From positions 1 through 11,807 of the forward strand of contig JBFWMM010000057.1 in NCBI GenBank assembly GCA_050251615.1: a stretch of DNA of 11,807 nt. Reading direction: 5' to 3'. The notes beneath the pieces were generated by a model. The model was not told the origin of the DNA. It made no database searches and saw nothing but the letters and a program-made list of their open reading frames with translations. This DNA is from Sedimentisphaera sp050251615 (GTDB lineage: Bacteria; Planctomycetota; Phycisphaerae; Sedimentisphaerales; Sedimentisphaeraceae). Positions 6,532 to 11,807 of the stretch are shown here, in pieces (positions within the stretch are counted from its first letter, which is position 1; every line of letters begins with the position of its first letter). The translations under genes were made by a program, and so were the position numbers.

Positions 6532-7270
6532 GACGGCAATAATCACCGGCGCAAGCAGCGGTATAGGCAAGGCAACGGCGCTCCAGCTCGCCAGGGAGGG
6601 ATGTAACGTTGTGCTTGTGGCAAGGCGCAGGGAAAAGCTCGCGATGCTACGCGATTTCATCATTGATGATGGCGGCTCGTGCGAGTTTGTATGCGCCGAC
6701 ATCACCAGCGAGGAGGACGTGCGGAGGGTTTTCAGCGAAACGGAAAGGCTCTTCGGCAGCGTTGACCTGCTCATAAACAACGCAGGCCGTGGCCTCAAAG
6801 CCGAGCTGGATGAAATCTCACTCGATGAATGGAACAACACTCTTGCGGTAAACGCGACAGGCACCTTTCTCTGCACGAGGGAGTGTGTAAAAGCGATGCG
6901 CAGGCTTGGCACGACAGAAGGACGGATCGTTACGGTCTCTTCGATTGTGGGGCTGTTTCCTGCGCCTGGATACGCCGCATACTGTGCCTCGAAGCACTGC
7001 GTTACCGGTTTTATGCGATCTGTCTATTTTGAAGCGAAGAAGTACGGCATAAAAACCGCCAGCGTCTATCCCGCCCGCGTCAACACGGAATTCTTCGACC
7101 GTCACGGCTACTCCGAACGACCATCATCAGGGCAGATGCTCAGCCCCGCGCACGTGGCAAGACACATCGTCGCGATATGCAACGGCTCGCCTCGCCGGAT
7201 AGCTGCGGCAGTGTTTGCAAACATTTTCCACAGAATCGCAGGCTACTTCACACTGCTCACTTCAAAATAA
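6512..7270 (+). CDS. Classical SDR-family NAD(P)-dependent oxidoreductase
   Basis: A 252-residue classical short-chain dehydrogenase with every key motif: TGASSGIG (12-19), NNAG (89-92), Asn114 in NATG, Ser143/144 and YCASK with Tyr157 and Lys161. The basic ARRREK stretch after the second strand (38-42) favours NADP(H). The C-terminus, from about residue 229, is extended and hydrophobic (AAAVFANIFH, AGYFTLL), so it may touch the membrane. The ATG lies within the end of the upstream extended SDR in another frame, with GGAAGA (6504-6509) just before it. Together the two genes form a coupled two-reductase operon. The substrate is unknown; ketone/alcohol interconversion on a lipid or sugar precursor is the general expectation. 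It converges on the old yellow enzyme gene, 46 bases away, without a clear terminator between them. Confidence 0.92.
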   Translation: MGCLKGKTAIITGASSGIGKATALQLAREGCNVVLVARRREKLAMLRDFIIDDGGSCEFVCADITSEEDVRRVFSETERLFGSVDLLINNAGRGLKAELDEISLDEWNNTLAVNATGTFLCTRECVKAMRRLGTTEGRIVTVSSIVGLFPAPGYAAYCASKHCVTGFMRSVYFEAKKYGIKTASVYPARVNTEFFDRHGYSERPSSGQMLSPAHVARHIVAICNGSPRRIAAAVFANIFHRIAGYFTLLTSK

Positions 7271-7316
7271 GATTACGCATATTTCTATTCGCACAGCCCG
7301 TTGGCGCGGTGAATGC

Positions 7317-8408
7317 TTATTTGTGTTCGCTGAGGATACAGCGCGTGCCGTGTGGAGACCAGCATTTGTTGCAGCTGATGCACATCGGCATATAGTTCGG
7401 ATACTTCTCCCAGCGCCTTATCAGGTCGTGTTCGCAGGTAAACGGGCGGCTCATCGCAAAGAAGCCCACTTCCGTCTCATTGAGCAGTTTTTCCATCAAC
7501 TCGAATGACCTGTGCCCGCCAACGCTGATAACATCACTCTCCACGGCACCTGCGACAATCTTCGCCTGCTCCAGGAAGTACGCCTGATTGATTTCCTTGC
7601 GCGCGTTGCGAATCGGGCGCTCAAGCTCGGGCGAGCCCGCCATACCACCGCTCACCTCAATAGCATCAAGCCCCATCTGGGAAAGCCTCGCACATACAGA
7701 GAGTGATTCTTCGAATGTCATCTCGGGGTCGCCCCCGTTGAAATCGCGGCAGTTAATCTTGATGAACAGCGGAAAATCACCGCAGGCCTCGCGGATGTCC
7801 TGGTACAACTCATAAAGGAAGCGAGCCCTGTTCTTCACAGGACCGCCGTACTCATCGCTGCGGATGTTGTAGTACGGGCTGAGGAACTTGCTGATGAGGT
7901 AGCCGTGCGCAGCATGAAGCTGAACAGCATCAAAGCCGCTCTTCTTTGCACGCAGAGCGGCATCTACGAAAGACTTTCTGACGCTCTTGATGTCTTCAAG
8001 CGTCATCTCTTCAGGTGTTACGCGGTACATTTTGTCCTCTACTGCCGAGGGGCCGATAACGCGCCTCTTTCGTACGCGGTATTTTCCCTGGGAACTGCCA
8101 CCTGCGAGCTGAACGGCAATCTTACCGCCGGCCTTATGGACACAATCAGTCATCTCAACGTAACTGTCTATAAATTTATCATCGTAAAGACCTATCATTC
8201 GCGGCGCGACAAGGTCGTCTTCGGTGATTCTGGCAAAACCGGTTATCGCAAGGCCAATACCGCCCTGAGCAAAATCGACAAACAGCTTTGTGAGCTGTTC
8301 GGTTGCGTAGCCTTCATCATCGGCCATATTTTCCCATGTTGCTGAGCGTACAAGTCTGTTGTTCACTTCCACGCCGCCAAGCGTTGTTTTTTCAAGTAGC
8401 TTTTTCAT
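7317..8408 (-). CDS. Old yellow enzyme family NADH:flavin oxidoreductase, single domain with Cys cluster
   Basis: A 363-residue FMN TIM barrel that reduces activated C=C bonds. Visible motifs are NRLVRSATWE (17-26), the FMN and substrate residues around Gln100, the active-site HAAHGYL (165-171), SPYYNIRSDEYGG (177-189), IKIN (216-219) and SVGG near 295-298. Four cysteines end the chain: Cys343, 346, 349 and 357 (CISCNKCW...TRC), resembling the iron-sulfur ligands of 2,4-dienoyl-CoA reductase and BaiCD/BaiH-type enzymes. Those have a further 250 or so residues binding FAD and NAD(P); here the protein stops six residues after the last Cys. Electrons must therefore come from a separate partner, if the cluster is filled. 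No strong ribosome site is seen; the ATG at 8408 fits the family N-terminus. The gene has its own promoter at 8479-8506. Confidence 0.93.
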   Translation of the reverse strand: MKKLLEKTTLGGVEVNNRLVRSATWENMADDEGYATEQLTKLFVDFAQGGIGLAITGFARITEDDLVAPRMIGLYDDKFIDSYVEMTDCVHKAGGKIAVQLAGGSSQGKYRVRKRRVIGPSAVEDKMYRVTPEEMTLEDIKSVRKSFVDAALRAKKSGFDAVQLHAAHGYLISKFLSPYYNIRSDEYGGPVKNRARFLYELYQDIREACGDFPLFIKINCRDFNGGDPEMTFEESLSVCARLSQMGLDAIEVSGGMAGSPELERPIRNARKEINQAYFLEQAKIVAGAVESDVISVGGHRSFELMEKLLNETEVGFFAMSRPFTCEHDLIRRWEKYPNYMPMCISCNKCWSPHGTRCILSEHK

Positions 8409-8478
8409 TTTTATCTTTGCTTACCGAACTTTTAATATACAGCACCGACTCGGAGAAGAGTGGGCATAAAAGGCAGTC

Positions 8479-8506
8479 ATTATACGGGAAAAAAACGTTT
8501 CTGCAA
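8479..8506 (-). promoter_or_regulatory. Promoter of the old yellow enzyme gene
   Basis: On the minus strand TTGCAG (8501-8506) is followed after 16 bases by a perfect TATAAT (8479-8484). Transcription would start near 8472, leaving a leader of about 63 bases before the ATG at 8408. This separates the gene from the small membrane protein gene upstream. Confidence 0.5.
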
Positions 8507-8536
8507 GCCAAAGGCGTGCCGGCCCCACCCTACACT

Positions 8537-8833
8537 CTACGGCAGGTAGCGGTTTTTTTTGCGGGATGGTTGCGGGGGAGTCGCAAGCAATTTGCCGTAC
8601 AAAATCGCAAGAGCTATCACCACCGAAATAAGCATAAAACAGCACAGTGCGAAAATTATGCTTTTGCTGCGGGGGAAAATCGTGCGTGCGATAAAGTACA
8701 CGGGGATTGCACATAAAAGCCCGCTTACAAACACCGGAACTCCAAGGAGAAAGAACGATACTCTAAGCACAAGAATCACCAGTACGATGACCGAAGGTGC
8801 GATCCTAAGGTTCTTTTTCTTGTCATTTATCAT
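8537..8833 (-). CDS. Small membrane protein, function unknown
   Basis: A 98-residue protein I do not recognise. A short basic N-terminus (NDKKKNLR) is followed by hydrophobic segments at about 12-30, 32-49 and 58-80, and a basic, proline-containing tail (PPQPSRKKNRYLP). This predicts two to three membrane helices with the positive N-terminus in the cytoplasm. The gene is supported by a good ribosome site: AAGGAGA (complement of 8845-8851), 11 bases before the ATG at 8833. A weak promoter may lie at 8859-8886. The opposite strand is also open here but lacks these signals. It lies between the old yellow enzyme gene and the UPF0316 gene, all on the minus strand, but with its own spacing on both sides. 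Confidence 0.65.
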   Translation of the reverse strand: MINDKKKNLRIAPSVIVLVILVLRVSFFLLGVPVFVSGLLCAIPVYFIARTIFPRSKSIIFALCCFMLISVVIALAILYGKLLATPPQPSRKKNRYLP

Positions 8834-8858
8834 AAATCAATGATTCTCCTTTCCCTAT

Positions 8859-8886
8859 AATTTAATCTTAGCGCTCGGACAATCAA
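8859..8886 (-). promoter_or_regulatory. Possible promoter of the small membrane protein gene
   Basis: TTGATT (8881-8886) and TAAATT (8859-8864) on the minus strand are 16 bases apart; each matches its consensus at four of six positions. The position, just upstream of the ribosome site, is sensible, but the region is AT-rich. Confidence 0.3.
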
Positions 8887-9031
8887 GTATTTTACTAAAA
8901 GTTTTGCCGGAACTCCGTAATGGCAAATTACTTGCCTCGCAAATACCTTGCCGATAATGCAATGCGGGAGCGCCGGCGCAGATTCCCATTCCCACCGTGT
9001 TTATCGATTATTCAAAATGACAGAGTCCAAT

Positions 9032-9637
9032 TCACTTTCCCAACCTCATTGGCCTCATAAACGATTGGAGAGAGAGATAATTGCTCTTGCCGGCAGGGAA
9101 AATCCCTTCATTAACATTGCCCGCTTCACTGATACTATAAAACGCACGCGGGTTATTCTTGTTTACCAGAGCTATTATATCGGGCACAGCCGACTTGCTT
9201 GCCACGGTAAACACTATGTCCACCTGTCCCGTTGCCCCCATACCCTGCATCTTTGTTACGCCGAACCCATGCTCACGCAGAGAATCGATAAGCGCGGTTG
9301 TGTCTGCGTTTGTGAGTACACGTACAACAACCTTTCCCATCGCAAGCTTCTCCGCGATGCACATACCGACGTAATTGCCCGTAGCGAAACCGCCTGCGTA
9401 GGCGATATAAGTTACCGGATTATTGAGGTTTTTCATTATCGCACTCATAGCAAGAAGCCAGGTCAGCACCTCAAAAAATCCGATAACAGGCGCTATCTTC
9501 TTCATGCCGCGCGCAACACAGACAAGCCGGAGTGTGCCTATGCTAACATCCACGATTCGCGCGCAGAATATAAGCATCGGAACAACTAACCACCCGAACC
9601 AGTTAAAACTCTCCACATCTGCAAGCTGGCAAAACAT
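9032..9637 (-). CDS. UPF0316 membrane protein (DUF5698 + DUF2179)
   Basis: A 201-residue protein with the UPF0316 layout: three membrane helices at about 14-33, 46-69 and 75-95, containing the conserved ARIVDVSIGTLRLVCVARG (26-44) and GGFATGNYVGM (82-92), then a soluble DUF2179 domain (about 103-175: VVRVLTN, DSLREHGFGVTKM, GATGQVDIVFTVA). The biochemical function of the family is unknown; the soluble domain is also found at the end of YitT-type membrane proteins and may bind a small ligand. A GGAAGGGA ribosome site lies eight bases before the ATG. The gene starts only 27 bases after the terminator that follows the AhpD-like gene and has no promoter of its own, so it is probably expressed by read-through from the repressor promoter. 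Confidence 0.85.
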   Translation of the reverse strand: MFCQLADVESFNWFGWLVVPMLIFCARIVDVSIGTLRLVCVARGMKKIAPVIGFFEVLTWLLAMSAIMKNLNNPVTYIAYAGGFATGNYVGMCIAEKLAMGKVVVRVLTNADTTALIDSLREHGFGVTKMQGMGATGQVDIVFTVASKSAVPDIIALVNKNNPRAFYSISEAGNVNEGIFPAGKSNYLSLQSFMRPMRLGK

Positions 9638-9663
9638 TCTGAAATCCCTTCCGTTGTGTTTGA

Positions 9664-9703
9664 AATTAAAAAGCCGCTGTCTCCCGTCGAGAAACAGCGG
9701 CTT
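9664..9703 (-). terminator. Terminator after the AhpD-like gene
   Basis: On the minus strand AAGCCGCTGT (9694-9703) pairs perfectly with ACAGCGGCTT (9671-9680) around a 13-base loop, followed by a TTTTT tract. It lies between the AhpD-like gene and the UPF0316 gene, which has no promoter in the few bases left, so it may act as a partial terminator that lowers expression of the last gene. Confidence 0.85.
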
Positions 9704-9733
9704 AGCTGAGCGGGACTGAATTCCTCGAAGAAA

Positions 9734-10111
9734 TCAGTCTGCTTTGATGTCGTGGTTGAGGCCGATTGCCTTGTTGTAAGTATTGAAGAGGCTCATCATC
9801 GAAGCCACTTCGATAGCCGCGGTGATTTCCTCATCGGTAACGCCTTTGCCCTTGGCCATTGCCCTGTGCGCGTCAACGCAGTAGGCGCAGCCGTTTGCAA
9901 CGCTCACGGCGATGGCGATCAGCTCGATTGTCTTCGCGTCAAGACCGGCACCCGCCGATTCCGTAAGCTTCAGTGCCGCTTCGAGGAAATTGCCGTTCCT
10001 GCCCATTGCCTGGAAAACTTCCGGCAGGTAGCCGAAGTTTTTCTCAAGGTTGTTCTGGATTGCGATTGCCTTCTCGTCGCCCGACTTGTTGTAAAGTTTT
10101 GCAATTGCCAT
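9734..10111 (-). CDS. AhpD-like carboxymuconolactone decarboxylase family protein
   Basis: A 125-residue all-helical protein of the carboxymuconolactone decarboxylase/AhpD superfamily. The signature NGCAYCVDAHRAMA carries Cys75, Cys78 and His82, the CxxC...H arrangement of AhpD-type thiol reductases that recycle peroxiredoxins or reduce peroxides; the first half (GYLPEVFQAMGRNGNFLEA) is also typical. The cysteines make a redox role more likely than a decarboxylase role. A GAAAGGGA ribosome site precedes the ATG at good distance. The gene starts 24 bases after the stop of the S24-type repressor on the same strand, so the two are almost certainly one transcript. A strong terminator follows. Confidence 0.93.
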   Translation of the reverse strand: MAIAKLYNKSGDEKAIAIQNNLEKNFGYLPEVFQAMGRNGNFLEAALKLTESAGAGLDAKTIELIAIAVSVANGCAYCVDAHRAMAKGKGVTDEEITAAIEVASMMSLFNTYNKAIGLNHDIKAD

Positions 10112-10135
10112 AATTTGGATCCCTTTCTCACAAAA

Positions 10136-10903
10136 TCAAATGTATTGGTACTTCAATACGGCCTTGTATATGCCGTCAATTCGTTCACTGTCAAAAACCA
10201 TAGGACTGTACGCCGTGTTACGCGGCTGAAGCCTCACACTGTCTCTTTCAAAATACACCCTCTTGAATGTAGCTTCAAAGGGATTCTTAAAACGTACGAA
10301 ACAATCATCGCCGCTGTTCACCGCTTTTGCAGGCGAAAACACAACTATATCCCCCGCCATATACTCTGGAGACATTGAATCCCCTACCACTCGAACAGCA
10401 AAAGCGTTCGGGTCGTTAAGGCCGGGGCAGTTTATATAATCATCCGCCACACCGACCGGATAACTCATATCATCAAATTCCGCCGGATACCCCGCGCTCA
10501 CTTTATTTACGATCGGGATTATGCCTGAGAGACTGTCGCGTCCCTTGCTTTCAAGCTCGAAACCACAGTCTTTTATAAAATCGCTTACCTGCCCTGTTTT
10601 GTCTTCTCGTATGAGCTGTTTTATCATATTACGGAGACGTGCATTCTCGATCAGTGAATGCTCAATCTGACCGCGAAGCTGCTCGGGCATCTTTTTCATC
10701 TCCGCAAGATACAGAAGTTCTCCGCGTTGAAAACCTAATACATCTTCAAGTTTTACAAGAAAATCCTCTCGCGGGGGCGTACGTACTTTACTGGTTTCAA
10801 CGGTCGATATGTATGGCCTTGAATAGCCGATTTTCTCGCTGACATCCTCAAGAGTCAGATTGAGCTCTTTGCGCCTCTTGCGGATTATTTTACCGAGAAT
10901 CAT
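10136..10903 (-). CDS. XRE/S24 self-cleaving repressor (CI/LexA-like)
   Basis: A 255-residue transcriptional regulator. Residues 4-60 form an XRE helix-turn-helix (RKELNLTLEDVSEKIGYSRP then YISTVE). Residues 125-255 form an S24 peptidase domain: a probable Ala137-Gly138 self-cleavage site in KVSAGYPAEF, nucleophile Ser176 in GDSMSP and general base Lys214 in ATFKR. The Ser-Lys spacing of 38 is close to that of LexA (37). Between them lies a charged, probably coiled-coil linker (about 66-110). Proteins of this kind repress until RecA filaments or another signal triggers self-cleavage. An AGGTG ribosome site precedes the ATG. It is the first gene of a unit with the AhpD-like gene; no phage genes surround it, so it looks like a chromosomal stress regulator. 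Its own promoter and an adjacent palindrome at 11043-11058 suggest autoregulation. Confidence 0.92.
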   Translation of the reverse strand: MILGKIIRKRRKELNLTLEDVSEKIGYSRPYISTVETSKVRTPPREDFLVKLEDVLGFQRGELLYLAEMKKMPEQLRGQIEHSLIENARLRNMIKQLIREDKTGQVSDFIKDCGFELESKGRDSLSGIIPIVNKVSAGYPAEFDDMSYPVGVADDYINCPGLNDPNAFAVRVVGDSMSPEYMAGDIVVFSPAKAVNSGDDCFVRFKNPFEATFKRVYFERDSVRLQPRNTAYSPMVFDSERIDGIYKAVLKYQYI

Positions 10904-11011
10904 ATTATGTACACCTGCACGAATTTAATCTGCTTAACATTACTCTGCCGGCGGCTGCCACTTATCCGAGTAAAAGTTTTGTAAAGCCGCCTCACAGTAT
11001 TTCCTACTCAA

Positions 11012-11039
11012 ATTAAAGCAGTTTTTTCTGTCCTGTCAA
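11012..11039 (-). promoter_or_regulatory. Strong promoter of the repressor-AhpD unit
   Basis: On the minus strand a perfect TTGACA (11034-11039) is followed after 16 bases by TTTAAT (11012-11017), one mismatch from consensus. Transcription would start near 11005, leaving a leader of about 100 bases before the repressor ATG. Confidence 0.6.
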
Positions 11040-11042
11040 TAG

Positions 11043-11058
11043 TTTGCATTGCTGCAAA
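11043..11058. promoter_or_regulatory. Palindrome next to the repressor promoter
   Basis: TTTGCA-TTGC-TGCAAA has perfect 6-base arms and sits three bases upstream of the -35 element of the repressor promoter. Its size and place fit a dimer-binding operator for the repressor itself. It also lies 27 bases past the end of the VanZ-like gene, but there is no T-run, so it is not a terminator. Confidence 0.4.
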
Positions 11059-11084
11059 TACAAATAGGACTATTTTAACCCACG

Positions 11085-11504
11085 TCAGCGAGAGCGCCGT
11101 TTTTCCACCATCCTGTCAACGCCATGCCTTGCTACTTTTGAAATAATGACACCAAGTGCTATACCGGCAAGATCGGCGCAATAGTCAAGCAATTCCGTCT
11201 GGCGATGAAAAAACTGCTGAGTATATTCATCAAGTGCGGCGAGGACGGCAAGCCCGAGAAACAGCGAAGCGCGCAAGAGAAGGCTGTACCACCCTCCGGC
11301 TCTCAAAGCGAAACCGTACAAAAACGCTACAATGAAATATATCACAAAATGCAGGAATTTATCGTTATCCATGGCAAAGCCGCGCAGATGTTCCTCGGAT
11401 ATATGAGTTCCAACAAGCAGACAAGCCGTCGCCGCAACAGCAAACCATACTACCGTTTTATGTATGAGGACACGTCTTGTCAATACTCTCTCCGAAATCT
11501 GCAT
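11085..11504 (-). CDS. VanZ-like family membrane protein
   Basis: A 139-residue protein with four membrane helices (about 16-34, 50-66, 76-93, 107-123) and the VanZ family residues: DKFLHF (48-53) with its conserved Asp, Lys and His, LDEYTQQFF (91-99) and a loop ending in DYCADLAGIALG (107-118) before the last helix. VanZ gives low-level teicoplanin resistance in enterococci, but most homologues are of unknown role in the cell envelope, so resistance should not be inferred. The ATG at 11504 gives the family's normal N-terminus; no ribosome site precedes it. The C-terminal tail is basic (KVARHGVDRMVEKRRSR). It is upstream of the repressor gene on the same strand, but a separate strong promoter lies between them. 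Confidence 0.9.
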   Translation of the reverse strand: MQISERVLTRRVLIHKTVVWFAVAATACLLVGTHISEEHLRGFAMDNDKFLHFVIYFIVAFLYGFALRAGGWYSLLLRASLFLGLAVLAALDEYTQQFFHRQTELLDYCADLAGIALGVIISKVARHGVDRMVEKRRSR

Positions 11505-11514
11505 TCATATTAGC

Positions 11515-11543
11515 ATGATGTCTTGCCCGCATTACGCGGTCAA
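11515..11543 (-). promoter_or_regulatory. Possible promoter of the VanZ-like gene
   Basis: TTGACC (11538-11543) and CATCAT (11515-11520) on the minus strand are 17 bases apart (five and four matches to consensus). The spacer contains CCGC-N5-GCGG. Transcription would start only a few bases before the ATG, which has no ribosome site, so the message may be leaderless. Confidence 0.3.
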
Positions 11544-11588
11544 ACTTTCTCTTATCTTAGGCAGGCAGGTTTCGCTTGCAATCATTTT

Positions 11589-11620
11589 GGACAATTTGGC
11601 ACCACTCCGGACAATTTAGC
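11589..11620 (+). repeat. Two direct repeats with 20-base period
   Basis: GGACAATTTGGC (11589-11600) and GGACAATTTAGC (11609-11620) differ at one base and are offset by 20 bases, about two helical turns. This spacing suits side-by-side binding on one DNA face, as seen at regulator sites or at the repeated ends of IS21-type elements. No transposase frame follows inside the window. Confidence 0.6.
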
Positions 11621-11807
11621 AAAATGTCGCTTCAATGCGAAGTTTTAGCTTGCATAACAAACGCAAAAAAGTATTATATGGTTTCTCGCCTGATGGCGGG
11701 AAGTTCTTTATCAATTAAACAGGGAAAACCGGATTCGCAAACGGAGTCGGCTCGATTCTGGCGCTCGCACGTCAGGGTAATACGAGCCATATTGAACAAA
11801 TAACACA

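Larger units (their letters stand above)
11505..11807. other. Spacer right of the VanZ-like gene, no convincing gene
   Basis: These 303 bases hold no gene I can support. They contain the presumed promoter region of the VanZ-like gene, two direct repeats at 11589-11620, and a short hairpin (TCTCGCC-TGAT-GGCGGGA, 11684-11701) without a T-run. A plus-strand frame starting at TTG 11576 has no ribosome site and no family look. A minus-strand frame that is open from the right edge ends at 11674-11676 and could be the tail of a gene outside the window (about 44 codons, with four Cys), but nothing confirms it. Confidence 0.5.

Noticed and set aside
8970..8979. GCGCCGGCGC palindrome between the small membrane protein and UPF0316 genes
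   Set aside because: A 10-base GC palindrome alone, with no T-run or promoter nearby, is weak evidence for any function.
8948..9589. 213-codon plus-strand frame
   Set aside because: It lies opposite the UPF0316 gene, which has the conserved domains and a ribosome site; this frame shows no family features.
8896..10981. Shared 11-mer TAAAAGTTTTG at 8896-8906 and 10971-10981, both upstream of minus-strand genes
   Set aside because: In a window of this size and in AT-rich spacers a shared 11-mer is expected by chance; no further similarity flanks it.
11576..11803. 75-codon plus-strand frame starting at TTG
   Set aside because: No ribosome site, unusual composition and no recognisable motif; it also runs across the direct repeats.
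1..11807. tRNA, rRNA, CRISPR array or riboswitch
   Set aside because: No cloverleaf with a GGTTCGAATCC-like arm, no regularly spaced repeat-spacer array and no known riboswitch core was seen by eye in the spacers.

Overview
This window looks like a scaffold from a metagenome-assembled or draft genome of an anaerobic bacterium with moderately GC-rich, evenly coding DNA. The main signs of anaerobic life are a complete ferredoxin-dependent indolepyruvate oxidoreductase (iorAB) and a concentration of flavin- and NAD(P)-dependent reductases. The RHS-type tip, the UPF0316 membrane protein and the short heptamer repeats between genes would fit a member of the PVC/Planctomycetota (Phycisphaerae-like) lineages. 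That placement is inference only, because no rRNA or other marker gene is present.

Layout, left to right. 1-439 (minus): the C-terminal tip of an RHS-core protein, cut off from any upstream repeat region. 440-741: non-coding, with two GATTCAA heptamers and a possible Fur-like site before iorA. 742-3064 (plus): iorA and iorB, overlapping, followed by six tandem heptamers and a strong terminator. 3182-3832 (plus): a HigB/RelE-type toxin broken by one extra base, and its intact XRE antitoxin. 3880-5336 (minus): an HI0933/BaiN-like flavoprotein interrupted by a 100-N scaffold gap. The gap is flanked by two identical 127-bp copies, so it is almost certainly an artefact of two contig ends that overlap; collapsing it restores an intact 409-residue protein. 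5347-5467: two divergent promoters, one of which carries a perfect 20-bp palindrome in its spacer. 5524-7270 (plus): an extended SDR (HpnA/dihydroflavonol-reductase-like) overlapping a classical SDR. 7317-8408 (minus): a single-domain old yellow enzyme with a C-terminal four-cysteine cluster. 8537-8833 (minus): a small membrane protein. 9032-10903 (minus): a likely transcription unit reading S24-type self-cleaving repressor, AhpD-like protein, terminator, UPF0316 protein. 11085-11504 (minus): a VanZ-like membrane protein. 11505-11807: no convincing gene, but two direct repeats resembling a binding site or an insertion-sequence end.

How the genes may work together. IorAB converts aryl pyruvates to aryl-acyl-CoA with reduced ferredoxin. 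The middle block (flavoprotein, two SDRs, old yellow enzyme) holds four reductases suited to C=O and C=C chemistry, but they sit under at least three separate promoters, so a shared pathway is only a hypothesis. The repressor-AhpD unit is the most coherent regulatory module: a self-cleaving repressor with its own strong promoter and an adjacent palindrome, directly followed by a CxxC thiol protein. No new defence or mobile system is clearly visible. The points most worth checking are the false gap, the toxin frameshift, the palindromic operator at 5444-5463 and the repressor-AhpD module.
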